DNA of 64,000 nucleotides from the NCBI RefSeq assembly GCF_004402485.1, contig NZ_SOFG01000009.1, forward strand, positions 1-64,000, in the 5' to 3' direction. Below the pieces are notes generated by a model. It saw only the letters and a list, made by a program, of their open reading frames with translations. It made no database searches and was not told the origin of the DNA. Positions 46,544-55,600 of this stretch are shown here, one piece after another. Source of the DNA: Cryobacterium algoricola (lineage in GTDB: Bacteria > Actinomycetota > Actinomycetes > Actinomycetales > Microbacteriaceae). Made by a program: the position numbers and the translations under genes. Within the stretch, counting starts at the first letter, position 1. Every line of letters begins with the position of its first letter.

Positions 46544-47655
46544 CCACATACCTCCTGGCCGGCGGCGGAACCGCAGGCCACGTCAACCCCCTGCTCGCGG
46601 TCGCCGACGCGATTCGCGCGCGCGAACCCGACGCCGTCATGATCGTCCTCGGCACGAGGGAAGGCCTCGAGGCACGCCTCGTGCCCGAGCGCGGGTACGA
46701 GCTGATCTTCGTGCCGCGGCTGCCGTTCCCACGTCGCCCGAACCGCGCCGCCATCCTCTTCCTGCCCCGGTTCAACCGTGCCGTGAGCGACCTCGCCGCT
46801 GTGCTCCGCGCCAGGAAGGTCGACGTCGTCGTGGGCTTCGGCGGCTATGTGTCGACACCCGCGTACCTCGCCGCCCGCCGGGCGGGCATCCCGATCGCCA
46901 TCCACGAGGCGAACTTCCGCGCCGGACTCGCGAACCGCCTCGGCGCGTGGCTGACGACGCGGGTCGGCGTCGTCTTCCCCGGAACCCGGATCCGCCACGG
47001 CCGGGTGGTGGGAATGCCGCTGCGTCCTGAGATCCAGAACCTTGACCGCGCCGGAGTCCGGGCGGAGGCGCTGCGCTTCTTCGACCTCGACCCCGACCGG
47101 CCGACCCTCCTCGTCACGGGAGGCTCGCTCGGGGCGCGCCGCCTCAACGGAACGGCGGTGGAGTCCGCCTCCGCCCTCGTCGCCGCGGGCTGGCAGGTGC
47201 TGCACATCACGGGGCAGAAGTCTGAGGTATCCGACCCGGGCATCGACCACTACCGGATGATCGAATACTGCGACCGGATGGACCTCGCCCTCGCGGGCGC
47301 GGACTTCGCCGTCTCCCGGGCCGGGGCAGGAACCGTGTGTGAGCTCAGTGCCCTCGGCATCCCCGCCGTCTACGTCCCGTACCCGGTCGGAAACGGGGAA
47401 CAACGCTTCAACGCGGCCTCCGTCGTGTCCGCAGGGGGCGGCATCCTCATCGACGACGCGGCCTTCCTTCCGGCCTGGGTCGCTGACGAGCTCGTGCCGC
47501 TTCTCCGCGACCGCCCGCGGGTGCGCGCGATGGGCGAGCTCGCGGCATCCGTCGGCGGCAGGGACGGCGCGGAGCGGATGGCGGACCTCGTCGGCGAGGC
47601 CCTCGGCCGCGCACGCGGGGGCGTCAATCCGGCAATCCCCGGTGCCGACGCGTAA
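46540..47655 (+). CDS. murG: UDP-GlcNAc:lipid I GlcNAc-transferase
   Basis: A 371-residue GT-B glycosyltransferase making lipid II. N-terminal G-loop LLAGGGTAGHVNPLLAVADA, second loop VVGFGGYVSTPAYLAA, and C-domain TGGSLGARRLN, SRAGAGTVCEL and PYPVGNGEQRFNA. GTG start overlapping ftsW by 4 nt. A 76-bp gap with short tandem repeats separates it from murC. Confidence 0.95.
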   Translation: MTTYLLAGGGTAGHVNPLLAVADAIRAREPDAVMIVLGTREGLEARLVPERGYELIFVPRLPFPRRPNRAAILFLPRFNRAVSDLAAVLRARKVDVVVGFGGYVSTPAYLAARRAGIPIAIHEANFRAGLANRLGAWLTTRVGVVFPGTRIRHGRVVGMPLRPEIQNLDRAGVRAEALRFFDLDPDRPTLLVTGGSLGARRLNGTAVESASALVAAGWQVLHITGQKSEVSDPGIDHYRMIEYCDRMDLALAGADFAVSRAGAGTVCELSALGIPAVYVPYPVGNGEQRFNAASVVSAGGGILIDDAAFLPAWVADELVPLLRDRPRVRAMGELAASVGGRDGAERMADLVGEALGRARGGVNPAIPGADA

Positions 47656-47676
47656 CGTAGAGGCCGCAGCACCCCC

Positions 47677-47716
47677 GATTTCGACACCGGGATTCGACAC
47701 TGAGATTCGACACTGA
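47677..47716 (+). repeat. Three tandem 13-14-bp repeats upstream of murC
   Basis: Copies are GATTTCGACACCGG (47677-47690), GATTCGACACTGA (47691-47703) and GATTCGACACTGA (47704-47716). They end 15 bp before the murC GTG and overlap its ribosome-site region (GAGAAG). They may affect murC translation or mark slipped-strand variation. Confidence 0.7.
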
Positions 47717-47731
47717 GAAGAGCGGCACCAC

Positions 47732-49138
47732 GTGATCAAGCCCGACCTGAACCTCGTCATTCCCGCGGACCTGGGAACGGTGCATTTCGTCGGCATCGGC
47801 GGCTCCGGGATGAGCGGCATCGCCCGGCTCTTCCTCGCGGCAGGCCACACCGTGACCGGCTCCGACGTGCGCGAGTCCGCCAACGTGCTCGCCCTGCGCG
47901 AGCTCGGCGCCCGAATCGCCATCGGCCACGCCGCCGAGAACGTCGGGGACGCCGACAGCCTCGTCGTCACGGGGGCGCTCTGGCAGGACAACCCCGAATA
48001 CGTCCTCGCCCTCGAGCGCGGCCTCCCGGTGCTGCACCGGGCCCAGGCCCTCGCGTGGCTCATCCAGAAGCACCGCCTCGTCTCCGTCGCCGGAGCACAC
48101 GGCAAGACCACCTCGACCGGAATGATCGTCACGGGACTGCTCGGCATCGGCAAGCACCCGAGTTTCGTCAACGGCGGTGTGATCGAGTCGCTCGGCGTCT
48201 CGGCCGGCGCGGGCACGGACGACCTGTTCGTCGTCGAGGCCGACGAATCCGACGGGTCGTTCCTGCTGTACAACACGGCCATCGCGCTCGTGACGAACGT
48301 CGATCCTGACCACCTCGACCACTACGGATCCCTCGAAGCCTTCGAAGCCGCCTTCGTGCAGTTCTCCCACGCCGCGACCGAGCTCGTCGTGATCTCCTCC
48401 GACGACCCCGGCGCGGTGCGCGTCACGAGGAGCCTCACCGGCCAGAAGGTCGTCACCTTCGGGGAGGCCGCCGACGCGACCGTCCGCGTGCACTCCGTCG
48501 TGACGGACGGCCCCGTGAGCTTCTCAGTCTCGTACGCGGGTCAGGACTACTCCGCGACCCTGCGGATTCCCGGCAGGCACAACGCGATCAACGCGGCAGG
48601 CGCCTTCGCCGTGCTCGTCGGGCTCGGCTGCGACCCCGCCGCCTCGCTCGCGGCCATCGCCGGCTTCGGCGGCACCCAGCGCCGCTTCGAGCTGCACGGC
48701 ACCGTCGACGGCGTCAGCGTCTACGACGACTACGCCCATCACCCGACCGAGGTCGCCGCGGCACTCACCGCCGCCCGGACCGTCGTCGGGACCGGGCGCA
48801 TCATCGCCGTGCACCAGCCGCACCTGTACAGCCGCACCCGTCTGTTCGCGCAGGAGTTCGCCGACACCCTCGAGCGCACCGCAGACCAGACGGTCGTGCT
48901 CGGCGTGTACGGCGCCCGCGAGGATCCCGAACCCGGCGTGACCGGTGCCCTCGTATCCGGGAAGTTCCACGACGCAGCCAAGGTCGCGTACGTCCCCGAC
49001 TGGCAGGAAGCCGCAGACTACGTTGCGAGCATCGCCCGACCGGGCGACTTCGTCGTGACCCTCGGCTGCGGTGACGTCTACCGGATCGTTCCGCAGCTGC
49101 TCGAATCGCTCGGCCACCGCGTCCAGGCCCAGGGATAG
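47732..49138 (+). CDS. murC: UDP-MurNAc:L-Ala ligase
   Basis: A 468-residue Mur ligase starting the stem peptide. N-terminal [22 protein letters not shown] loop [15 protein letters not shown] (about 115-129), [11 protein letters not shown], and C-domain [14 protein letters not shown] followed by [13 protein letters not shown] start. Separated from murG by short tandem repeats, so it may be a point of separate control within the cluster. Confidence 0.95.
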   Translation: MIKPDLNLVIPADLGTVHFVGIGGSGMSGIARLFLAAGHTVTGSDVRESANVLALRELGARIAIGHAAENVGDADSLVVTGALWQDNPEYVLALERGLPVLHRAQALAWLIQKHRLVSVAGAHGKTTSTGMIVTGLLGIGKHPSFVNGGVIESLGVSAGAGTDDLFVVEADESDGSFLLYNTAIALVTNVDPDHLDHYGSLEAFEAAFVQFSHAATELVVISSDDPGAVRVTRSLTGQKVVTFGEAADATVRVHSVVTDGPVSFSVSYAGQDYSATLRIPGRHNAINAAGAFAVLVGLGCDPAASLAAIAGFGGTQRRFELHGTVDGVSVYDDYAHHPTEVAAALTAARTVVGTGRIIAVHQPHLYSRTRLFAQEFADTLERTADQTVVLGVYGAREDPEPGVTGALVSGKFHDAAKVAYVPDWQEAADYVASIARPGDFVVTLGCGDVYRIVPQLLESLGHRVQAQG

Positions 49139-49147
49139 CACCGGGGA

Positions 49148-50332
49148 ATGAGGCGACCAGAGGGCTTCGACCGGCCGGAGCAGCCGCCGGGCACGGACAG
49201 CGCCGCGCCGGGTCCCGCAGCCACACCCGCCGGCCGCGGCACGAAGCGCCCGTCGCGCCGCTCCGCTGACACCGCTGACACCGCTGCACCCTCCGGCCGC
49301 TCGCGGAGCCGGGAAAAAACCGACGCGACCCGCACCGAACCCATCACGATCCCGAAACTCCCGGCCGAGCAGCCGCGCCTCGCCCCTGTCTCGCCTCTGC
49401 GTGCGCCAGGGGCCCGGCAGGCGGCACCCGTCACCGAGCCGATCACGACCCTGACCGTGTCGGTGTCGGCGCCGGCGCCGGCGTCAGGCGCCTCACACGA
49501 GCGCGGATCCGACGCGGAACCGCATGTCGACGGTCCGGCCGGTCAACGCGCCGAGCCCGCCCTGACTCCCACAACCGCGAGGCGCAAGTTCCGCGCCGCC
49601 CGCCGTGCGCGCAAACGCTACGAACGCGAGGAGGTCCGCCGATTCACCTGGCGCGCACGCCGTCGCCGCACCGCCTGGCTCGTCGCGCTCGGCACCGTTC
49701 TCGCCCTCGTCGGGTTCGTGCTCGTCGGCGCATTCTCTCCGCTGATGGCGCTGCGCACGGTGGAGGTCGTCGGCACCAGCCGGATCTCCGCAGACCAGGT
49801 GAAGGCCGCGCTCGGCGACCAGCTCGGCACCCCGCTGCCCCTCGTCGACTTCGCGCGGATTCGCGCAGACCTCGGCACCTTCCCGCTGATCCAGAGCTAC
49901 GTGACGGAGAGCCGGCCGCCGGACACCCTCGTGGTGCGGATCGTCGAACGGACGCCCGTCGGAACGGTCGTCGTGCCCGGCGGGTTCAATCTCGTGGATG
50001 CCGCAGGAGTCGTGATCCAGAACGGCGCGACGCGCGTGCCCGGCTATCCCGTGATCGACGCTCGGGCCGGTGTCGGCAGTGCCGGGTTCCAGGCCGCGAC
50101 GGCCGTCATCGCCGCCGTCCCTGAGGCCGTCCGCCAGCAGCTCGACACGGTCACCGCGGCCACGACCGACGACGTGACCCTGGTCCTGGCCGGTGGGGCC
50201 CGGGTGGTCTGGGGGAGCGCAGAGCGATCGGAATACAAGGCCGTCGTGCTCGCCGCGCTGATCGTCAGCCACCCCGTCGGCACCGTCAAGGAATACGACG
50301 TCTCGTCTCCGGACAGCGCCGTCCTGCGCTGA
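49148..50332 (+). CDS. ftsQ: Divisome protein FtsQ/DivIB
   Basis: A 394-residue bitopic protein. An unusually long cytoplasmic N-terminus (about 175 residues, Pro/Ala/Arg-rich, ending in a strongly basic RRKFRAARRARKRYEREE) precedes one membrane helix (TAWLVALGTVLALVGFVLVG). Then come the POTRA domain (LRTVEVVGTSRISADQVKAA) and the beta domain (VRIVERTPVGTVVVPGGFNL, then VDAAG). It links FtsW/FtsI to the ring. Starts 9 bp after murC. Confidence 0.92.
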   Translation: MRRPEGFDRPEQPPGTDSAAPGPAATPAGRGTKRPSRRSADTADTAAPSGRSRSREKTDATRTEPITIPKLPAEQPRLAPVSPLRAPGARQAAPVTEPITTLTVSVSAPAPASGASHERGSDAEPHVDGPAGQRAEPALTPTTARRKFRAARRARKRYEREEVRRFTWRARRRRTAWLVALGTVLALVGFVLVGAFSPLMALRTVEVVGTSRISADQVKAALGDQLGTPLPLVDFARIRADLGTFPLIQSYVTESRPPDTLVVRIVERTPVGTVVVPGGFNLVDAAGVVIQNGATRVPGYPVIDARAGVGSAGFQAATAVIAAVPEAVRQQLDTVTAATTDDVTLVLAGGARVVWGSAERSEYKAVVLAALIVSHPVGTVKEYDVSSPDSAVLR

Positions 50333-50443
50333 GCCATCACCTCGGGCGGAATTTACCCGGGTTGTTCGCGACACGCGGGCGCGCCTCCCCGGACGGGGAT
50401 GCGTGGCGCTTACCTTCGAAATCAGGAATTGCATACTCAGCAT

Positions 50444-50474
50444 AACTTTAAACTTCGACCAGAGGTTTAGAGTT
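50444..50474 (+). promoter_or_regulatory. Leader hairpin just upstream of ftsZ
   Basis: AACTTTAAACTTC (50444-50456) can pair with GAGGTTTAGAGTT (50462-50474) across a 5-nt loop, 13 pairs with two G-U as plus-strand RNA. It is AT-rich in a GC-rich genome and lies 16 bp before the ftsZ GTG, just ahead of the GGAGG ribosome site (50480-50484). TTGCAT and CATAAC blocks nearby could be promoter elements. It may be a promoter/operator instead. Confidence 0.6.
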
Positions 50475-50490
50475 CCACCGGAGGCCGGAC

Positions 50491-51669
50491 GTGTCAACAA
50501 CAAACCAGAACTACCTCGCTGTCATCAAGGTTGTTGGAATCGGTGGCGGCGGCGTCAACGCTGTCAACCGCATGATCGAGCTCGGCCTCCGTGGCGTCGA
50601 GTTCATCGCCATCAACACCGATGCCCAGGCGCTGCTGATGAGCGACGCCGACGTCAAGCTTGACGTCGGTCGCGACCTCACCCGTGGCCTCGGCGCCGGC
50701 GCGGATCCCGAGGTCGGCCGTCGCGCCGCCGAGGACCACGCCGAAGAAATCGAAGAAGCCCTCGCGGGAGCCGACATGGTCTTCGTGACCGCAGGCGAAG
50801 GCGGCGGCACCGGCACCGGCGGCGCACCCGTCGTCGCCCGCATCGCGAAGTCCATCGGCGCCCTCACCATCGGCGTCGTCACGAAGCCGTTCGGCTTCGA
50901 GGGCAAGCGCCGCCAGGCCCAGGCCGAGGCGGGCGTCGCCTCCCTCAAGAACGAGGTCGACACGCTCATCGTCGTGCCGAACGACCGCCTGCTGGAAATC
51001 AGCGACCGCGGCATCAGTATGCTCGAGGCCTTCGCGACGGCGGACCAGGTCCTCCTCGCCGGCGTGCAGGGCATCACCGACCTGATCACGACCCCCGGCC
51101 TGATCAACCTCGACTTCGCCGACGTGAAGTCGGTCATGCAGGGCGCGGGTTCCGCGCTCATGGGCATCGGCTCCTCACGCGGCGCCGACCGCGCCATCAA
51201 GGCTGCCGAACTGGCCGTCGCCTCGCCCCTGCTCGAGGCGTCCATCGACGGCGCGCACGGAGTGCTCCTTTCGATCCAGGGCGGCTCCAACCTCGGTATC
51301 TTCGAGATCAACGACGCGGCCCGCCTTGTCCAGGAAGCCGTGCACCCCGAAGCCAACATCATCTTCGGTGCCGTCATCGACGACACCCTCGGTGACGAGG
51401 TCCGGGTCACGGTCATCGCAGCAGGCTTCGACGGCGGCGAACCCGGCGTCAAGGCCGTCGAGGTGCGCCACGCGGACCTCGTGGCCGCCGGCGTCGCCGC
51501 CGGTGCCGTTTCCGCCACGACGGATGCGGTCGGAGGCTCCGCGAGCGTCTTCGGAACGGACGAGCCGAGCGTCGCGTCCTGGTCTGCCGGAGAAGCAGGG
51601 ACGGCCGTCGCCGACCCTGCCTTCGAAGAAGACCCCGATGACCTGGACATCCCCGACTTCCTCAAGTAA
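50491..51669 (+). CDS. ftsZ: Cell division GTPase FtsZ
   Basis: 392 residues. [17 protein letters not shown] at the N-terminus, tubulin signature GGGTGTGG (residues 104-111), T7 loop [12 protein letters not shown] variable acidic linker and the C-terminal conserved peptide [10 protein letters not shown], which binds SepF and FtsW in actinobacteria, complete the protein. GTG start with GGAGG 6 nt upstream. It is preceded by a 158-bp non-coding region, so it probably has its own promoter, possibly FtsR-activated. Confidence 0.97.
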   Translation: MSTTNQNYLAVIKVVGIGGGGVNAVNRMIELGLRGVEFIAINTDAQALLMSDADVKLDVGRDLTRGLGAGADPEVGRRAAEDHAEEIEEALAGADMVFVTAGEGGGTGTGGAPVVARIAKSIGALTIGVVTKPFGFEGKRRQAQAEAGVASLKNEVDTLIVVPNDRLLEISDRGISMLEAFATADQVLLAGVQGITDLITTPGLINLDFADVKSVMQGAGSALMGIGSSRGADRAIKAAELAVASPLLEASIDGAHGVLLSIQGGSNLGIFEINDAARLVQEAVHPEANIIFGAVIDDTLGDEVRVTVIAAGFDGGEPGVKAVEVRHADLVAAGVAAGAVSATTDAVGGSASVFGTDEPSVASWSAGEAGTAVADPAFEEDPDDLDIPDFLK

Positions 51670-51675
51670 CCCATC

Positions 51676-52368
51676 GTGACCGAGTTGCGTCCAGAGCCGT
51701 CCGGCCTTGCCGGGCGGCTCGAGGTCGTGCGGGAGCGGGTCGCCTCGGCGGCCAGGGACGCGGGCAGAGACCCCGCGGACGTGACGACGATCGTCGTGAC
51801 CAAGTTCCATCCCGTCGCGATGATCGAGGAACTCCTCACGCTCGGCGTGCGCGACTTCGGCGAGAATCGCCACCAGGAGGCCCAGGGCAAGGCGAGTGTG
51901 CTGGCCGGGAACGACCTCACCTGGCATTTCGTCGGACAGGTCCAGGGTAAGAAGGCCCGGCAGGTGCGCGCGTATGCCCAGGTCGTGCATTCCGTCGACC
52001 GGGAGTCCCTCGCGACGGCCCTCGGCTCCGCCGAGTCGTCCATCGACTGTTTCATCCAGGTGAACCTCACGGACGACCCCGCCCGCGGGGGTGTCGCCCC
52101 CTCCGGGCTCGATTCCCTCGTCGAGCACGTGCTCGGCACGCCGGGATTGCGCCTGCTCGGCCTCATGGCGGTCGCCCCGCTCGGGGCGGAACCCGCTGCG
52201 GAATTCGCGAGGGTGCGGTCACTCGGCGAGGGCATCCGCAGGCTCGCGCCCGAGGCGCGGTTCCTGTCGATGGGCATGTCGCAGGACTACGCGGAAGCCA
52301 TCCGCGAAGGGGCGACACACCTTCGAATTGGCACCGCAATCACCGGGAATCGCCAGACTCTCGGTTAA
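51676..52368 (+). CDS. YggS-family PLP homeostasis protein
   Basis: A 230-residue protein with the alanine-racemase-like barrel of the YggS/PLPBP family. PLP lysine in TIVVTKFHP (about residue 41), GENRHQEAQGK, WHFVGQVQGKKARQV, and C-terminal LSMGMSQDYAEAIREGATHL followed by RIGTAI. It binds PLP and balances B6 and amino-acid pools. It follows ftsZ by 6 bp. In many actinobacteria a laccase-domain gene (yfiH) lies between ftsZ and this gene; it is absent here. GTG start. Confidence 0.92.
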   Translation: MTELRPEPSGLAGRLEVVRERVASAARDAGRDPADVTTIVVTKFHPVAMIEELLTLGVRDFGENRHQEAQGKASVLAGNDLTWHFVGQVQGKKARQVRAYAQVVHSVDRESLATALGSAESSIDCFIQVNLTDDPARGGVAPSGLDSLVEHVLGTPGLRLLGLMAVAPLGAEPAAEFARVRSLGEGIRRLAPEARFLSMGMSQDYAEAIREGATHLRIGTAITGNRQTLG

Positions 52369-52403
52369 TCTGAGTACGAAGAATCACCAACACGGAGGTC
52401 GAG

Positions 52404-52940
52404 ATGTCCAACCCGCTCAAGAAAACCATGGTTTACCTGGGGCTGGCAGACGAAGAGCTGGAGTACGAGGCGCCCGTCGCCCCACCCGCGGCCGATCAGA
52501 ATGCCGTCTCGAGTTCCGCCGTGCCGAAGACCGCCGCACCGCACCAGGCCGGTCCGTCCGCGACGCGCGTCGAGGGCTCTCACGGATCCAATGGCCGCGC
52601 CCCGGTGACCCCGCTGCGCAAGACCTCCACTCCCAAGAATGTGGCTGCCTCCGAAATGAATGAAATCCTCACCGTCCACCCGCGCCAGTACCGCGACGCC
52701 CAGCTGATCGCCGAATCCTTCCGTGAGGGCATCCCGGTCATCATCAACCTCTCCCAGATGAGCGACGCCGACGCGCGCAGGCTCATCGACTTCGCGAGCG
52801 GCCTCTCCCAGGGCCTCTACGGCAAGATCGAACGGGTCACCGCCAAGGTGTTCCTGCTGTCGCCGTCCCACATCGTCGTCTCCGGCGACAACGCCGCCGA
52901 GGAGTCCGACACGGAGTCGTCCTTCTTCGCGCAGTCGTAG
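52404..52940 (+). CDS. sepF: Z-ring anchor SepF
   Basis: 178 residues. The N-terminal membrane-targeting helix ([20 protein letters not shown]) is followed by a Pro/Ser/Ala-rich linker, then the SepF core (about 84-165) with [35 protein letters not shown] and [12 protein letters not shown]. SepF tethers FtsZ to the membrane in actinobacteria, which lack FtsA. A near-perfect CGGAGGTCG ribosome site precedes the ATG. Confidence 0.95.
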   Translation: MSNPLKKTMVYLGLADEELEYEAPVAPPAADQNAVSSSAVPKTAAPHQAGPSATRVEGSHGSNGRAPVTPLRKTSTPKNVAASEMNEILTVHPRQYRDAQLIAESFREGIPVIINLSQMSDADARRLIDFASGLSQGLYGKIERVTAKVFLLSPSHIVVSGDNAAEESDTESSFFAQS

Positions 52941-52948
52941 TCTCGGCC

Positions 52949-53248
52949 GTGTCCGTCGTCCAACCGCTGGCCTGGATCGTCTACTACGCCCTGCTGCTGT
53001 ATTTCTTCGTGATGTGGGGTCGCTTCATCGTCGACCTCATCCGCAGCGTCAACCGTTCGTGGCGCCCTCAGGGAGTCACGCTCGTTCTCGTCGAATTCAT
53101 CTACGTGGTCACCGATCCGCCGGTCAAGTTCTTCCGGCGCATCCTGCCGCCCCTGCGGATCGGTCCGATCGCGTTCGACTTCGGCTGGAGCCTGACCATG
53201 CTCTGCACGATCATCGGCATGGGCATCGTCGGCGCGCTCCGCTACTGA
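52949..53248 (+). CDS. YggT-family membrane protein
   Basis: 99 residues with two hydrophobic helices (WIVYYALLLYFFVMWGRFIV and a C-terminal one) separated by the conserved TDPPVKFFRRILPPLRIG segment. The family is found after sepF in actinobacteria and cyanobacteria and is linked to division or osmotic response, but the mechanism is unknown. GTG start 8 bp after sepF. Confidence 0.9.
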   Translation: MSVVQPLAWIVYYALLLYFFVMWGRFIVDLIRSVNRSWRPQGVTLVLVEFIYVVTDPPVKFFRRILPPLRIGPIAFDFGWSLTMLCTIIGMGIVGALRY

Positions 53249-53382
53249 GAGCGTCCGTTCCCGAGTGCGGCATGTATTCTTGATCGAGGCCTTCCGGGTT
53301 CACGCGTGGAACACGCACAGTCCGGTAGCGTCAATTATTCGTTCGACAAAAAGTTTTCAATGAGTTTTAAGGGTGGACAGCC

Positions 53383-54009
53383 ATGGCGCTAACTCCGGAA
53401 GATGTAGTCAACAAGCGGTTCCAGTCGACCAAGTTCCGCGAAGGATACGATCAGGACGAGGTGGATGACTTCCTCGACGAGGTCGTTGTCGAGCTTCGCC
53501 GCCTGACCGCCGAAAACGAGGAGCTCCGCGCCGGCGTCAGCACCGAGGCCGGCAGCGCGCCCGCCGCCGCCCCCGTCGAGGCCGTCAAGGCCGCAGAGGT
53601 CGTCCCCGCACCCGTCGTCGTTCCCGCAGTGGTCGCCGCGGCGGCACCCGTCGCAGAACCGATCGACGAGACCGCCGGTACCACGAACCTGCTGCAGCTG
53701 GCACGCCGCCTGCACGAGGAGCACGTCAAGGAAGGCGCCGAGAAGCGCGACGCCCTCATCGCGGAGGGCCACGCAACCGCGGCCCGCCTCGTTGCAGAGG
53801 CCGAAGCCAAGCAGCGCGCACAGAACACGATCCTGGACAAGGAACGCTCCGTCCTCGAGAACAAGATCGACGAGCTCCGCACCTTCGAGCGCGAATACCG
53901 CCAGAAGCTGAAGAGCTACATCGAGGGCCAGCTGCACGACCTCGACGCGACCTCACCGGTCGGCGCCGAGAGCGCGCAGAAGCCGAGCTACCAGGGCTTT
54001 GGCTCCTAA
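53383..54009 (+). CDS. wag31: Polar growth scaffold DivIVA/Wag31
   Basis: 208 residues. The N-terminal lipid-binding DivIVA domain (MALTPEDVVNKRFQSTKFRE, GYDQDEVDDFLDEVVVELRR) is followed by an Ala/Val/Pro-rich linker (about 55-95). A long coiled coil (about 100-190) ends in polar residues. It marks curved poles and directs wall growth. In mycobacteria it is phosphorylated by PASTA kinases. AAGGGTGG ribosome site. The 134-bp upstream region is AT-rich near the gene and likely holds its own promoter. It overlaps lspA by 11 nt. Confidence 0.95.
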   Translation: MALTPEDVVNKRFQSTKFREGYDQDEVDDFLDEVVVELRRLTAENEELRAGVSTEAGSAPAAAPVEAVKAAEVVPAPVVVPAVVAAAAPVAEPIDETAGTTNLLQLARRLHEEHVKEGAEKRDALIAEGHATAARLVAEAEAKQRAQNTILDKERSVLENKIDELRTFEREYRQKLKSYIEGQLHDLDATSPVGAESAQKPSYQGFGS

Positions 54010-54637
54010 GGTCCGAACGAAAGGGCGATCCAGCGCGCTCATCGTTCTGGGCCTCGCCGCGCTGGGCATCTATGCGCTCGACCAGACGGCCAAGTTCCTC
54101 GTCGTCAGCTACCTGACCGAAGGAAGTACCGTCCGGGTTCTGGGGGATGTGCTGCAATGGCACTACGTCCGGAACCCGGGCGCGGCGTTCAGCCTCGCCA
54201 CCGGCATGACGTGGATCTTCACGATCATCGCCGCGGCGGTCGTCGTGTTCATCGTGATCTTCGCCGGGCGCATCCGCTCGCTCGCGTGGGCACTCGTCTT
54301 CGGGCTGCTCCTCGGGGGCGTGCTCGGTAACCTCACCGACCGCCTCTTCCGGGAGCCGTCCTTCGGGCTGGGCCACGTCGTCGACTTCATCACGACCCCG
54401 TGGCTGATCCCCGCCATCTACAACGTCGCTGACGCGTCGATCGTCACGAGCATGGTCATCTTCATGATCCTGACCATCCGCGGCGTCGGCCTCGACGGCC
54501 GCAGGGCCGTGCGCGAGCCGGCCGTCCCGGCCGGTGTCGCCGCCGCCGGTACCGATCCGGCCGAGTCCGACCCGACCCCCGCCCCGTCCCAGACCGCAGA
54601 CGGCACCCCCGCAACACCCACCCAGTTAGCACCCTGA
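53999..54637 (+). CDS. lspA: Lipoprotein signal peptidase (signal peptidase II)
   Basis: A 212-residue membrane protease with four helices and the catalytic motifs [24 protein letters not shown] (Asp) and YNVADASIV (Asp). The start is a TTG at 53999 inside the end of wag31, with the helix [21 protein letters not shown] following shortly; no better start lies between. The C-terminal 55 residues are a Pro/Ala/Thr-rich extension not needed for activity. Confidence 0.92.
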   Translation: MAPKVRTKGRSSALIVLGLAALGIYALDQTAKFLVVSYLTEGSTVRVLGDVLQWHYVRNPGAAFSLATGMTWIFTIIAAAVVVFIVIFAGRIRSLAWALVFGLLLGGVLGNLTDRLFREPSFGLGHVVDFITTPWLIPAIYNVADASIVTSMVIFMILTIRGVGLDGRRAVREPAVPAGVAAAGTDPAESDPTPAPSQTADGTPATPTQLAP

Positions 54638-54644
54638 TTCCCCC

Positions 54645-55565
54645 ATGGAAACCCGCTCCCTTCCCCTTCCGGACGGCCTTGCCGGCGTCCGCGTCGACGC
54701 CGGCATCGCCAAGCTCCTCGGCTTCTCCCGCAGCTTCGCTGCCGAGGTCGCCGAAGCCGGCGGTGTGGCCATCGACGGCGTCGTGGTCGGCAAGTCCGAC
54801 CGACTGCGCGGGGGCAGCTGGCTCGAGGTGAACTGGCAGCCGAAGGACGCCCTCGAAATCGTTCCGATCGAGGTCCCCGACCTCACGATCGTCTACGACG
54901 ACGAGAGCATCGTCGTCGTGAACAAGCCCTCCGGCGTCGCGGCGCACCCGAGCGTCGGCTGGACGGGTCCGACGGTCCTCGGTGCACTCTCCGCCGGCGG
55001 CTACCGGATCGCGACCTCCGGCGCCTCCGAGCGCGCGGGTATCGTGCACCGGCTCGACGTGGGCACGAGTGGACTCATGGTCGTCGCGAAGTCCGAGACG
55101 GCGTACGTCGCCCTCAAGAAGGCCTTCCACGACCGCGAGGTCGAAAAGATCTACCACGCCGTCGTCCAGGGCCACCCCGACCCGAGCGCGGGCACGATCG
55201 ACGCGCCCATCGGCAGGCACCCGCGCTCCGACTGGAAGTTCGCGGTCATCGCCGGCGGCAAGGATTCGGTGACGCACTACGAGACCCTCGAGGCCTTCCC
55301 CTCTGCCTCCCTGCTCGAAGTGCATCTGGAAACGGGACGCACCCACCAGATCCGGGTCCACATGGCCGCCCAGCGGCATCCGTGCGTCGGCGACGCCATG
55401 TACGGCGCAGACCCGTCGATCACGGCCAGGCTGGGACTCACCCGGCAGTGGCTGATCGCCAAGCAGCTTGCCTTCTTCCACCCGGAATCCCGGGAATGGG
55501 TCACCTTCTCCGCCGAATACCCCGCGGACCTCGAGCACGCCCTGACCGTGCTCAGGGATGTCTAG
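54645..55565 (+). CDS. RluA-family 23S rRNA pseudouridine synthase (RluD-like)
   Basis: 306 residues. N-terminal S4 domain (about 1-75), then the catalytic domain with the active aspartate in [18 protein letters not shown] and the HPSVG and [14 protein letters not shown] motifs. It modifies uridines in rRNA, probably in helix 69 as RluD does, though the exact target is not proven. It follows lspA by 7 bp, the usual lspA-rluD order in actinobacteria. Confidence 0.92.
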   Translation: METRSLPLPDGLAGVRVDAGIAKLLGFSRSFAAEVAEAGGVAIDGVVVGKSDRLRGGSWLEVNWQPKDALEIVPIEVPDLTIVYDDESIVVVNKPSGVAAHPSVGWTGPTVLGALSAGGYRIATSGASERAGIVHRLDVGTSGLMVVAKSETAYVALKKAFHDREVEKIYHAVVQGHPDPSAGTIDAPIGRHPRSDWKFAVIAGGKDSVTHYETLEAFPSASLLEVHLETGRTHQIRVHMAAQRHPCVGDAMYGADPSITARLGLTRQWLIAKQLAFFHPESREWVTFSAEYPADLEHALTVLRDV

Positions 55566-55600
55566 GCTAGGAACACCACACACCATCTACCGGAGCATCC

